Below, piece by piece: positions 9,095-17,722 of a stretch of 64,000 bases of DNA (positions within the stretch are counted from its first letter, which is position 1; each line of letters opens with the position of its first letter). The DNA comes from Betaproteobacteria bacterium (GTDB lineage: Bacteria; Pseudomonadota; Gammaproteobacteria; Burkholderiales; Casimicrobiaceae): assembly GCA_013298695.1 (NCBI GenBank), contig JAAFIS010000001.1, positions 434,001 through 498,000 of the forward strand, in the 5' to 3' direction. The notes under the pieces were generated by a model. That model was given only the letters and a program-made list of their open reading frames with translations. It was not told the DNA's origin and searched no databases. The position numbers and the translations under genes were made by a program.

Positions 9095-10321
9095 ATGCAT
9101 AAATTTACGTCGTCGGTAAGGGGAATTGGGGGCATTGCGCTCGCAGCCGCCATGTCGCTAGGAGCCTTCTCCGCGAACGCAGTGCAAACGGTGAATCCGT
9201 TTACTGCGGCCACGGGGGGCACCAACATCGCGGGCACCACCGTACCGTTTTCCAGTAACCAAGTGGTTTTCTTCGGACGCTACTCGGCCAGTCAATCCGA
9301 AAGCGGCCTCGGCGTAAAAGTTAAGTACGACAGTAGCAAGGTCACGGTCGCAGTGGACCCTGCCGAGGAATACCAAGGCTGCCGCATCGCGCCCGCCCAG
9401 GTTCAAACCCCCGCCGTCGCGGGCCCCGGTGCGCAAGTCGTTATGGGCTGGATCGACACTTCGATCCGCACCGCAGGCGCAGTAGGCTGGCCCGATCAAG
9501 CTGAACCGACCGTCGCGCCGCTCGCGCCGTGCTTGGATCCAGGCAACATCAACGGCACGCCAACCGGCGCAGTAGCCGACCTCAAGCTTTTCAAAATCAC
9601 CGCAACACGCGTAGCGGGATTTACTACGGGCACCACGCCAATCAGCATCGAGAGCGAAGGTAACTTCTCGTACGCAAGCGCGTCACCTGGGTTTACGAAC
9701 AAATCGTTCACTATTGATGCGGCTGCGGCGGGGGGGCTAACTCTAAACAGCGCATTTACGTCACGACTTCAGGGTGCGACGCCGTTCACGATCCCTATGA
9801 CCGCGATTAACGGCGCAGCAGTCGCGGCCGCTGCAGCGGGTGGTGCCGGTATTTCCATCGAAAGCAGGTCCCCTTCTAGTGCAGCCTCTCAATATGATCT
9901 AGTCATGGACTTCTCAGCCGCAGCAACATCAGGAACTGCCTCCGTGATTAGTTGCGTCGTATCCACGGGACCAGCGACGAGCGCGGCCTGTCCGACGCTT
10001 CCTACGTTGGGTGCCCCAGTGTTTAGCGGCACTTCTGCAACGATTCCTATGACCGGTGTTACTAACCAGAGTCGCGTTTTGGTAAGGCTCACAAACGTGA
10101 ATGGAACCGGTACTAATGCGGAGGTAGCACTAGGGTTCCTCATTGGTGACGTAACTAACAACGGTGCAGTGAGCGCCACAGACGCAACGCAGGTTTCGCT
10201 ACGCAATGGTCAAGCAGTTACTGCGGCGAATGCCAGGTACGACGTTACTGGCAACGGCGGAACCATAAATGCGACAGACGCCACTCAGACGTCGCTGCGC
10301 GTCGGTACGCGTCTCCCATAG
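9095..10321 (+). CDS. Secreted protein with C-terminal dockerin domain (possible cohesin-like N-terminal domain)
   Basis: The ATG at 9095 follows CTGAGG and begins a clean signal peptide (MHKFTSSVRG to SANA), giving 408 residues. The last 60 residues hold two calcium-loop/helix repeats, DVTNNGAVSATDATQVSLR and DVTGNGGTINATDATQTSLR, the duplicated pattern of a type I dockerin. Residues about 30-210 form a beta-sandwich-like region (GLGVKVKYDSSKV, LFKITATRVAG) that resembles cohesin or CBM-like folds. No enzyme motif is seen. It probably assembles with a cohesin partner at the surface; none is encoded in this window. Confidence 0.82.
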   Translation: MHKFTSSVRGIGGIALAAAMSLGAFSANAVQTVNPFTAATGGTNIAGTTVPFSSNQVVFFGRYSASQSESGLGVKVKYDSSKVTVAVDPAEEYQGCRIAPAQVQTPAVAGPGAQVVMGWIDTSIRTAGAVGWPDQAEPTVAPLAPCLDPGNINGTPTGAVADLKLFKITATRVAGFTTGTTPISIESEGNFSYASASPGFTNKSFTIDAAAAGGLTLNSAFTSRLQGATPFTIPMTAINGAAVAAAAAGGAGISIESRSPSSAASQYDLVMDFSAAATSGTASVISCVVSTGPATSAACPTLPTLGAPVFSGTSATIPMTGVTNQSRVLVRLTNVNGTGTNAEVALGFLIGDVTNNGAVSATDATQVSLRNGQAVTAANARYDVTGNGGTINATDATQTSLRVGTRLP

Positions 10322-10353
10322 CCGCGCAAGATGATTTCAAAATGGACTTAACA

Positions 10354-12456
10354 ATGAATAAATTTTTAAAATTCACCGCGACGATTGCGTTTGGTGCCGC
10401 GGCGCTCGTCAGTAGCGTTGCTTCTAACGCGCAGACAGCGTTCTTTTCCACCTCTGCGACCTGCGCAAACACCACCAATTCTCTTACGCTTGCTCCGAGC
10501 GCGACTGGGAGTTTGACTTTTTGCGTCAGCATGCCCGCAAACACGACGCTCTGTGGAGCACAATATCCGATCGGCGCGGCGAACGCGGCTGCCGTTGGGA
10601 TTGTTCAAGTGCCTACCGCGGCATCATGGACGCGAATTGCACCGTTTACGCGCGATGCGACGTTAGGATCGGCGTTGACAGTGCCTGCAGGGGGACCTTT
10701 TCCCGTAACGCAAACGCCCACTGCGACGGACACAATCCTAGCTAACAGTACACCCACTTCGCCGGCGGTGGTCGGCGTAGGCGGCGCAAACATTCCCTTG
10801 GGAACAATCACGCTTCAGGCTGTCGCATCGGCAGCCGCCGGAACGTACAACTTTACTACTGGTACGCAAACGCTTGATGATCGTCCAGGATCAGGCGTGA
10901 ACTGCAACGACATTGCGATCGCCCCCAATGAATCCTCTGTTTCTGCGACTTTTACTGTTCAGGTTACCGGGGCGGTGAGTAACGTCGCCCCAACAGCAGC
11001 CCTAGCCGCTGCAAGCGCCACTCTAACTGGCGGAACCGGTTCGGTGGGTGTCAACGTTGTTACGGCAGGCTCTGGTACGGGTTCACTCGGACTGGCTTGC
11101 TCTATCCCAGCGAGTACCGCTAGCTTCGCGATTACTGGCGGCGCAAATCGCACGATTAACGCACCAGCGACCGTCGGTGCAAACGCACCTGCGATTGGTT
11201 TGAGCTGCACGCCGCAAGCGTCTGCCGTGAACTCCACGCTCACGTGTACGCAAACGGCAACACCAGGTCCGAACCCAGCTGCTCTAACGGCAACGATTAC
11301 TTGCCCAGCGACCGTCGCGCCGCCTGCGCCCACCGTGTCGATCTCTGCGCCTGCCGGCTCAGTGCCTGACAACGGAAGCACGAAAGTGATTACGGTTACT
11401 TCGAGCGCTGCAGCACCTGCCGGTGGTTTGTCGGTGAACCTGACTCTGCCAGCGGTGACTGGTCTGTACGCATCGACCACCTGTACGAACCCAATCGTGA
11501 TCGCGGCGGGTGCAACGACTGCGACGTGTAATGCGGTAGCAGCAAACAACACCACACCAGGCGACGGCCCAACCAATGCAACCTTCACGGTCGCTGCAAG
11601 CTCTGCTTCGCCAGCCTCCTACACGGTAGCAGCGGCTCCGGGCAATGCCGTAACGGTTAACTTCATCAATGATGACGCTGCGCCGCCTACGGTATCGATC
11701 TCGGCTCCTGCCGGTGACGTGCCTGATAACGGCTCAAGCAAAACCATCACGGTCACCTCAAGCGCTGCGGCTCCTGCCGGTGGCTTGTCGGTTAACCTGT
11801 TGGTACCACCTGTTGCGGGTCTGTACGCATCGACCACCTGTGTAAGCCCGATTGTGATCGCTGCTGGTGCAACCACTGCGACCTGTACTGCGACGGCTGC
11901 TAACAACACCACGCCAGGTGAAGGTGCAACCGCTGCTAACTTCGCAATCGCCGCAAGCACTGCGTCCCCTGCGAGCTACAACGTTGCAGCCGCCCCGGGC
12001 AATGCAGTACTTGTCAACTTCGTGAACGATGACACTGGACCTACCGCTAACGTGGTGGCTAGTGCAGCATCGATCACCGAAGGTGGTACGGCATCGTTCA
12101 CGCTGAGCTGTACTGGAACTGGCACGTTCAGTGTTCCTTACACGATCAACACGATCGCGACCGACGGAACGCCAGCGCCTGCTTCGCCAGTGAACTTGAC
12201 CTGCGGAACCCCGTTGGTCATCACTGTAGCAACGGCTGACAACACGGTGGCGGGCGATTCGCGCACGCTGACTTTGACACTTGGAACACTTCCATCCGGC
12301 TTAACGGCAGGTACGGGAGCGGCAAGCGTTGCGGTTCAAGATAACGACGCTGTTGGACCAACGCAGATCCCAACGGTTGGCGCACTCGGCCTTGCGTTGA
12401 TGTCGCTCTTGATCGCTGGTTTCGGTGCCTTCAACCAGCGCCGCCGTCAGCGCTAA
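10354..12456 (+). CDS. Secreted Ig-like repeat protein with C-terminal sorting tail
   Basis: The second Met of the frame (10354) starts a standard signal peptide ending SNAQ, giving 700 residues; the in-frame ATG at 10342 is the alternative. Residues 20-200 resemble the beta-sandwich of the preceding dockerin protein. Two almost identical 119-residue Calx-beta-like units (SISAPAG..VPDNGS to NDD) follow, then a third, diverged unit. The end is IPTVGALGLALM, a hydrophobic helix and RRRQR, close to the IPTL-type C-terminal sorting signals processed by exosortase/rhomboid-type systems. Twenty-odd bases separate it from the dockerin gene, so both are probably cotranscribed and end at the terminator near 12505. 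Confidence 0.8.
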   Translation: MNKFLKFTATIAFGAAALVSSVASNAQTAFFSTSATCANTTNSLTLAPSATGSLTFCVSMPANTTLCGAQYPIGAANAAAVGIVQVPTAASWTRIAPFTRDATLGSALTVPAGGPFPVTQTPTATDTILANSTPTSPAVVGVGGANIPLGTITLQAVASAAAGTYNFTTGTQTLDDRPGSGVNCNDIAIAPNESSVSATFTVQVTGAVSNVAPTAALAAASATLTGGTGSVGVNVVTAGSGTGSLGLACSIPASTASFAITGGANRTINAPATVGANAPAIGLSCTPQASAVNSTLTCTQTATPGPNPAALTATITCPATVAPPAPTVSISAPAGSVPDNGSTKVITVTSSAAAPAGGLSVNLTLPAVTGLYASTTCTNPIVIAAGATTATCNAVAANNTTPGDGPTNATFTVAASSASPASYTVAAAPGNAVTVNFINDDAAPPTVSISAPAGDVPDNGSSKTITVTSSAAAPAGGLSVNLLVPPVAGLYASTTCVSPIVIAAGATTATCTATAANNTTPGEGATAANFAIAASTASPASYNVAAAPGNAVLVNFVNDDTGPTANVVASAASITEGGTASFTLSCTGTGTFSVPYTINTIATDGTPAPASPVNLTCGTPLVITVATADNTVAGDSRTLTLTLGTLPSGLTAGTGAASVAVQDNDAVGPTQIPTVGALGLALMSLLIAGFGAFNQRRRQR
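11332..12045 (+). repeat. Two tandem 357 bp coding repeats
   Basis: Units 11332-11688 and 11689-12045 each encode 119 residues, with long identical stretches such as TSSAAAPAGGLSVNL and GLYASTTC. The period is an exact number of codons, pointing to in-frame duplication of one beta-sandwich domain. Confidence 0.85.
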
Positions 12457-12504
12457 GCTGAACCGAAGATCGCAGAGGTCGTAAGTCCTCTTCGAGACAT
12501 CAAG

Positions 12505-12529
12505 AAACCCGCTTCGGCGGGTTTTTTGT
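12505..12529 (+). terminator. Intrinsic terminator after the secreted-protein genes
   Basis: A perfect AACCCGC/GCGGGTT stem with a TTCG tetraloop is followed directly by a T run (12522-12527). It lies 50 bp after the stop of the Ig-like protein gene. Confidence 0.93.
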
Positions 12530-12655
12530 TGTGCGCAGTTCACAAACGAAAAGATCGGCGAGGAATCTTCATAGCAATTTTTGACGCATGAACCGCTACG
12601 CGGCGTGATGCAAAAAACGAGCGCGTCGGCGTGGGTCTATCTACAATCAACTCGC

Positions 12656-14074
12656 ATGGAAACTCTCTGCTGGCTTGAAGCATCCGATATGAGCGCGCAG
12701 CTTGCTGCACGGGCCGTTGACGCGGTGGCAATCACGGCGTCCGTTGTTCGCCGCATCGACGAGTGCGAACCCGCGCTGAACGCGATGTACTTGGTGAAAC
12801 GTCAAGCCGCGCTCGATGCTGCGAACGAAGCGTCAGCGCGCCGCAAGTATCGAAAGTCACGCTCCCCGCTTGACGGTGTGCCGATCACGCTCAAAGAAAA
12901 CATTTATACGGCGGGCGATCCAGCGCCGATTGGCGCTGCGGCGTCACCGTTGACTGCGCGCACAATGAATTCCCCGATTGCTGATCGAGTCGCGGAAGCG
13001 GGTATGGTTATGCTCGGGAAAACAACGATGCCCGATTTCGGCATGCTCACGTCGGGGCGCTCCAGTATTCACGGCACCACTCGAAACCCTTGGCAACTCG
13101 ATAGAAATCCAGGAGGTTCTAGCTCTGGAGCGGCAGCCGCTGCCGCTGCGGGCTATGGACCGCTTCATATTGGAACCGATATCGGGGGTTCTATTCGCTT
13201 ACCGGCCAGTTTTTGTGGGCTCTTCGGCCTAAAGCCGTCACTAGGTAGAGTCCCGATCAACCCGCCGTTTATGGGTCGAGCGGCCGGGCCGATGACACGC
13301 ACCGTGCGTGATGCTGCGATGCTGATGGACATCATCACGAAACCCGATCCGTCGCATCGCGATTTCATGAATCTACCACCTGCCGACACAGCGTTTGCAG
13401 CAAATCTCGAAAACTTTGATCTTCGCGGCAAACGAATCGGCGTGTTTGTGGACGCTGGTTGTGGCTGGTCGGTGCAAGCCGACGTCGCAGCGGCAACGTG
13501 GGACTGTGCGCAGCAACTGGAGATAGGTGGGGCGATCGTCGAGCCCATGACTCCGCTAATTACGCCGCAATGGCTTGATTCGATGTGCGCATTCTTTGAA
13601 GTAAGAAGCGCGAATGATTTTTCTGCCATGTCGGCCGAGCAAAAACGCAGCATCCCAGAGTTTTTGATGCACTGGGCCACCTATCGAGCAAGCGCGTTTT
13701 CTGGGCGTCGAGTCATGCGTTTTTATAACGACATCATGGCAATGCGGGAAGCAACGATTGCGAGAACTCACGCGTTTGATTTCGTGATTTCCCCGGTGGC
13801 GCCGATGCCCGCGTTTGAAGTAGAAAATTTCTGCCCCGGAAACGACCCGGAAAAGGCGTTGCAGCACATCGCCTTTACAGTGCCCTACAACATGAGCGAA
13901 CAACCCGCGGCATCAATCAATTGGTGGTATTCAACTGAACCGCAGTCCGAAGGTTTGCCGATTGGCGTTCAGGTGGCAGGGCGTCGTTTTGATGATCTTG
14001 GCGTGTTGCAGCTTTGTTATGCGCTCGAACAAATGCGGCCAGCGCAACGCCCCTGGCCAGTGCGAATTGCATAG
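12656..14074 (+). CDS. Amidase-signature family amidase
   Basis: From the ATG at 12656 the protein has 472 residues and starts METLCWLEASDM, as is usual for this family; an in-frame ATG at 12581 would add 25 atypical residues. The Ser-cisSer-Lys catalytic set is complete: Lys80 (PITLKEN), cis-Ser155 (GGSSSG) and nucleophile Ser179 (IGGSIR). It should hydrolyse a carboxamide to acid and ammonia in the cytosol. No GatB/GatC partner is nearby, so a role as a stand-alone amidase is likelier than as the GatA subunit. It lies upstream of an asparaginase gene, suggesting amide nitrogen use. Confidence 0.88.
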   Translation: METLCWLEASDMSAQLAARAVDAVAITASVVRRIDECEPALNAMYLVKRQAALDAANEASARRKYRKSRSPLDGVPITLKENIYTAGDPAPIGAAASPLTARTMNSPIADRVAEAGMVMLGKTTMPDFGMLTSGRSSIHGTTRNPWQLDRNPGGSSSGAAAAAAAGYGPLHIGTDIGGSIRLPASFCGLFGLKPSLGRVPINPPFMGRAAGPMTRTVRDAAMLMDIITKPDPSHRDFMNLPPADTAFAANLENFDLRGKRIGVFVDAGCGWSVQADVAAATWDCAQQLEIGGAIVEPMTPLITPQWLDSMCAFFEVRSANDFSAMSAEQKRSIPEFLMHWATYRASAFSGRRVMRFYNDIMAMREATIARTHAFDFVISPVAPMPAFEVENFCPGNDPEKALQHIAFTVPYNMSEQPAASINWWYSTEPQSEGLPIGVQVAGRRFDDLGVLQLCYALEQMRPAQRPWPVRIA

Positions 14075-14169
14075 GCGTTCAATTGGCGGCGGCAAGCCAT
14101 CAGTGGCACAGCGACGATAGCGTGCCGCAGGTTGATCTCGGAGATCGTCGCGCATGACAAAATAACTTA

Positions 14170-15222
14170 ATGACTTCTATCGCTCTCGGCGCCAACGCAG
14201 CGCGACACGCAAACCTTGCCAAACACGTTCCAATTGCTGTTTCCACTCGCGGCGGCTATGTCGAAAACATTTTTTATGGCTCGCTTGCCGTTGTGGACCG
14301 AGATGCAAAGCTAGTTGCGTCGGTCGGAGATGTTCACACGCCCGTGTTCACTCGCTCAGCGCTCAAGCCCTTCCAGGCGCATCCGTTGGTGGCTCACCCG
14401 CGTTTTGCCGAACTGAAATTGAGTGTCGCGGAAACTGCGCTACTCTGCGCGAGCCATAACGGCGAAGCAATCCACGCTGACGCGGCAAAAGCAATGCTTG
14501 CTCGCGCCCAGCTGACCGATTCGGCGCTGCTCTGCGGGAGTCACGTGCCGTATTGGTACGCGACGAATGACAAAAAACCCGAAGAGGGGCGTCGCTGGAA
14601 TTCGTTGTTTCACAACTGCTCCGGAAAGCATTCTGGGATGCTTCTCTACGCCATGCTAGTCGGCGCGACGATGGAAGACTACCTGGCATTCGACCATCCG
14701 GTGCAACTCGCGATCCGCGAATCCGTAGCGTACGCGTGCGGCGTCGCCGACCCGAGCGACATGCCTTGGGGAATCGACGGCTGTAGTGCGCCAAACTACG
14801 CGGTTTCGCTGCACGGTCTTGCGCGCGCGTTCGCGTCAATGACTCAGCCGACGGCTGACCAGCGCTACGCAGACGCCGGCAAAACCTTGTTCGACGCTAT
14901 GGCATCGCATCCAGAAATGGTGTCCGGTGAAGGCCGCAACGATCTCGCGCTGTCAAAGGCCGGGCGAGGGGATTGGATATCGAAAGTTGGCGCCGACGGC
15001 GTACAAACGCTCGCCAGCCGCTCCAAAGGCGTCGGCATTGCCGCAAAGGTCAGCGATGGCAATCAAAAAGCGCTGATGGTGGCGTTTTGTTCGGCACTTG
15101 AGCAGCTTGGAATGATGGACGAACAGGCTCGAGCGGCGCTATCCAACTGGTCGCACGTTGCAATTAAATCGATCCGTGGGGTTGAAGTAGGCCATATCGA
15201 GCCCCAGCTCCAATTACGTTAG
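14170..15222 (+). CDS. L-asparaginase, Rhizobium-type (Asparaginase_II family)
   Basis: A 350-residue protein of the thermolabile Rhizobium etli asparaginase family, unrelated to the E. coli type I/II enzymes. The catalytic SxxK appears as TRSALK (Ser63, Lys66), and the conserved NCSGKHSGML and DGCSAPNYAVSL blocks carry the zinc/cysteine region. The expected reaction is L-asparagine to aspartate plus ammonia. No signal peptide, so it is cytosolic. It follows the amidase gene on the same strand by 95 bp. Assignment to the family is secure; asparagine as sole substrate is inferred. Confidence 0.88.
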   Translation: MTSIALGANAARHANLAKHVPIAVSTRGGYVENIFYGSLAVVDRDAKLVASVGDVHTPVFTRSALKPFQAHPLVAHPRFAELKLSVAETALLCASHNGEAIHADAAKAMLARAQLTDSALLCGSHVPYWYATNDKKPEEGRRWNSLFHNCSGKHSGMLLYAMLVGATMEDYLAFDHPVQLAIRESVAYACGVADPSDMPWGIDGCSAPNYAVSLHGLARAFASMTQPTADQRYADAGKTLFDAMASHPEMVSGEGRNDLALSKAGRGDWISKVGADGVQTLASRSKGVGIAAKVSDGNQKALMVAFCSALEQLGMMDEQARAALSNWSHVAIKSIRGVEVGHIEPQLQLR

Positions 15223-15234
15223 AGCATCATCACG

Positions 15235-15263
15235 TGAACTTAGCGACTGCCTGCAAAGTCAGA
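15235..15263 (+). promoter_or_regulatory. Candidate sigma-E-type promoter of rpoE
   Basis: TGAACTT at 15235-15241, a 17-base spacer and TCAGA at 15259-15263 resemble the GAACTT/TCTGA promoter used by RpoE-type factors. It lies 63 bp before the rpoE ATG, where an autoregulated promoter is often found. The match is partial; position and family habit support it, but no experiment does. Confidence 0.45.
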
Positions 15264-15325
15264 CGTGTGGTGCATGCGCGTTTAGATTCTTTTCTGTGGC
15301 GCGTAATAAACAATAAAAGGGGCTC

Positions 15326-15940
15326 ATGCCGATGACTGATCGGCTTGTAGATCAAGAACTCGTAGAGCGCGCGCAAGCCGGTGACAAGCGCGCTTTTGAC
15401 TTGCTGGTGTTGAAATACCAACGCAAGGTGCAGCGGCTTGTCTCGCGTTTCGTGCGCGATTCGGGGGAAGTTGACGACGTGGTGCAGGAAGCGTTTATCA
15501 AAGCGTACCGAGCGCTGCCTAGCTTTCGCGGCGATGCCGCTTTCTATACCTGGATTTATCGCATCGCGATCAACTGTGCCAAGAATTATTTGTCGAGCCC
15601 CGGTCGGCGAATCGTGGCCGCTAGTTCGCTCGAAACCGATGAAACCGAAGACGCGGAATCTTTTGACCGCAACACCGGTCTACACGACGTCGCAACACCT
15701 GACGCTGAATATGCGAGTAAACAAATCGCAGAAACAGTGAACCGGGCAATGGCGGCGCTGCCAGAAGATCTGCGAACTGCAGTGACGCTGCGCGAGATAG
15801 AAGGCTTGAGCTATGAAGAGATCGCAGAGGCGATGGATTGCCCGATTGGTACGGTACGAAGCCGTATTTTTAGGGCCCGAGAAGCCATCGCCACCGAACT
15901 GCGGCCGCTATTAGGTACTCGGGAAGACAGGAGATGGTAG
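15326..15940 (+). CDS. rpoE: RNA polymerase sigma factor RpoE (envelope stress)
   Basis: A 204-residue ECF sigma factor of normal length. Region 2 includes DDVVQEAFIKAYRALPSF and the FYTWIYRIAIN segment. Region 4 has LREIEGLSYEEIAEAMDCP and GTVRSRIFRARE, the helix-turn-helix that reads the -35 box. AAAAGGGG supplies the ribosome site 10 bases before the ATG. The next genes encode anti-sigma RseA and RseB and a MucD protease, the standard envelope-stress module: unfolded outer-membrane proteins trigger release of the factor from RseA. Confidence 0.96.
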   Translation: MPMTDRLVDQELVERAQAGDKRAFDLLVLKYQRKVQRLVSRFVRDSGEVDDVVQEAFIKAYRALPSFRGDAAFYTWIYRIAINCAKNYLSSPGRRIVAASSLETDETEDAESFDRNTGLHDVATPDAEYASKQIAETVNRAMAALPEDLRTAVTLREIEGLSYEEIAEAMDCPIGTVRSRIFRAREAIATELRPLLGTREDRRW

Positions 15941-15942
15941 AC

Positions 15943-16575
15943 ATGGACACAGGGCAGGAAATGAACAACACGTTAACCGTCGTCACCCGCGAGCAAGTGT
16001 CGCGCTGGATGGACGGCGACATTGCGTCGCATGAGCTTGAGCTCGCGATGAAAACGCTTTGCGCTGAGGAAACTCGGTATTGCTGGGCTGAACTCCACTT
16101 CGTCGGCGATGCTATTCGTGGCCTCGAACCGTCAAAAGCAGGTTGCGCTGACCGTATTCGCTCGGCAATTGCAATCGAGCCAACAGTCATGGCGCCGCAG
16201 GTCAAAACCGCGCGACAGCGACTAGAAATCGCGCAAGAAAAGTCGCTTTTTGCGTCGATGCGTAAAGTGGGGCGCGGCGGGCGCGCATGGGCAACAGCTG
16301 CGGCAGTTGCAGCCGTAGGATTCGTGGGTACTGTCGTGTATCAACAACAATTGAGCCTTTCGCCAACAGCGACCATCGCCCAATCTAATGGCGCATCGCA
16401 GCCCGGAGCTGAAGCGGGTAGTCCCGTGGCAACGACGTCGGTTGTTGCCCGTAACGATGACTTCAACACCCTGTTGCAAGCTCATCGCGAAAGCGCGGAT
16501 GCATCAAGCCTGTATGCCGTTCGCCAATATTTGCGGCCTGCCGTTGCGATGCAACCCAACGCCGCACCCCAATAA
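15943..16575 (+). CDS. rseA: Anti-sigma factor RseA
   Basis: The N-terminus (EQVSRWMDGDIASHELE to CWAELHFVGDAIRG) is the sigma-binding RseA domain. One membrane helix follows near residues 115-140 (AWATAAAVAAVGFVGTVVYQ), with a periplasmic tail. AGGAG at 15929-15933 is correctly spaced for the ATG at 15943, two bases after the rpoE stop; the ATG at 15934 is too close to it, and one at 15961 is possible. It holds RpoE at the inner membrane until regulated proteolysis frees it. Sequence outside the N-terminal domain is poorly conserved, as expected. Confidence 0.9.
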   Translation: MDTGQEMNNTLTVVTREQVSRWMDGDIASHELELAMKTLCAEETRYCWAELHFVGDAIRGLEPSKAGCADRIRSAIAIEPTVMAPQVKTARQRLEIAQEKSLFASMRKVGRGGRAWATAAAVAAVGFVGTVVYQQQLSLSPTATIAQSNGASQPGAEAGSPVATTSVVARNDDFNTLLQAHRESADASSLYAVRQYLRPAVAMQPNAAPQ

Positions 16576-16605
16576 ATTTTGTTGATGTATTCACGTCGGA
16601 TCGTT

Positions 16606-17631
16606 ATGTCTGTGTCATCGCGCTTGCGTCTTCCGTTTGCCGTTTTGCCCGCGTTTCTAGCGACTAGCTTCATGAGCGCGTCGTTGTTTGCGCAATCCGC
16701 GACCGTGCCGGGTCAGCCCACCAGCGCGAACGCGGTCAACGTCAATTCGATTCTTCGCCAAGCGGCTAACGCTGCGGCGACGCTCAATTACACCGGCACC
16801 ATCGTGTATCAACGGCGCGGTGCGGCGGAAACCTCGCGCATCGTTCACCTGTTTGAGAATGGTGTCGAAATGGAGCGCATCACAACGCTCGACGGGCCGC
16901 CGTTTGAAGTGGTTCGCATCAACGACGAGCTCACCTGCTATTTGCCCGAAGATCGCGTGATGCGAATCGAACCACGAACTGGGCGCCAAGGCTTCCCTTC
17001 GTTGCTACCGCGTCAGCTCTCGACCCTTTCGCAGCATTTCACGGCGAAGAAGCTCGAGGTCGAGCGCGTCGCCGGACACGATGCGCAAGTGTGGATGTTT
17101 GAACCCACCGATGAATTCCGCTTTTGGCACAAACTCTGGACCGAGCTTAAAACAGGTCTCTGGTTGCGGGGGCGCGTGATCGACGAAAAAGGTCAAACCA
17201 TCGAGGAAATTACGTTCACCGACATTCAAATCGGTGGTCGCATTGATCGCGAGCTGGTGAAGCCCACGCTTGCCAACAAGATTGCGCAGTGGCGCGTTGA
17301 TCGAAAAACAACACTGGCAGCCACCCGAACCGATACGGGTTGGGCGGCGAAAAACCTGCCTCCCGGATTCATTAAAATTAGTGAATCGTTCATGCGAGCT
17401 CTGCCGGGCCGAACCGAGCCTGTTTCACAACTTGTTTATTCCGACGGTTTGACCTCGGTCTCGGTTTACGCGTCGCCCGCTGCGCCCGGGCAAACAGCAT
17501 CCGAGGGTGCGAGCGTTCAGGGTACGCATCAGATCTTCACACGCCAGATCGGCGAGCATGCGGTGACCGCGTTTGGTGACGCTCGTCCGGCTGCGGTGCG
17601 CGTCATTGCTAACGGGTTTGCCCGAAAGTAA
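16606..17631 (+). CDS. rseB: Sigma-E regulatory protein RseB/MucB
   Basis: A periplasmic protein of about 341 residues. The start at 16606 gives a good signal peptide (MSVSSRLRLPF to LFAQ); ATG at 16585 would add seven residues. The N-terminal lobe (SILRQAANAAATLNYTGTIVYQ, VVRINDELTCYLPEDR) has the LolA/LppX-like lipid-binding fold. The C-terminal lobe (LPPGFIKISESFMRALPG, VSQLVYSDGLTSVSVY) binds RseA. It protects RseA from cleavage and is thought to sense mislocalised lipid or LPS. It sits directly after rseA. Confidence 0.93.
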   Translation: MSVSSRLRLPFAVLPAFLATSFMSASLFAQSATVPGQPTSANAVNVNSILRQAANAAATLNYTGTIVYQRRGAAETSRIVHLFENGVEMERITTLDGPPFEVVRINDELTCYLPEDRVMRIEPRTGRQGFPSLLPRQLSTLSQHFTAKKLEVERVAGHDAQVWMFEPTDEFRFWHKLWTELKTGLWLRGRVIDEKGQTIEEITFTDIQIGGRIDRELVKPTLANKIAQWRVDRKTTLAATRTDTGWAAKNLPPGFIKISESFMRALPGRTEPVSQLVYSDGLTSVSVYASPAAPGQTASEGASVQGTHQIFTRQIGEHAVTAFGDARPAAVRVIANGFARK

Positions 17632-17722
17632 AACCACTTGAAGCGCTGACAGTTATCGCCATCTTTGCTCGCCGAACGCGGCGTTCGAATTCGTTGTTTT
17701 ATCGACCGGACTATTCAAAATC

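Noticed and set aside
8686-9240. 184-codon minus-strand frame covering the dockerin-protein promoter
   Set aside because: No ribosome site or family match, and its proposed start lies inside the signal peptide coding region of the dockerin protein on the other strand.
10959-11588. 209-codon minus-strand frame
   Set aside because: Antisense to the Ig-like repeat protein; its long Ala/Val runs reflect the repeats on the coding strand.
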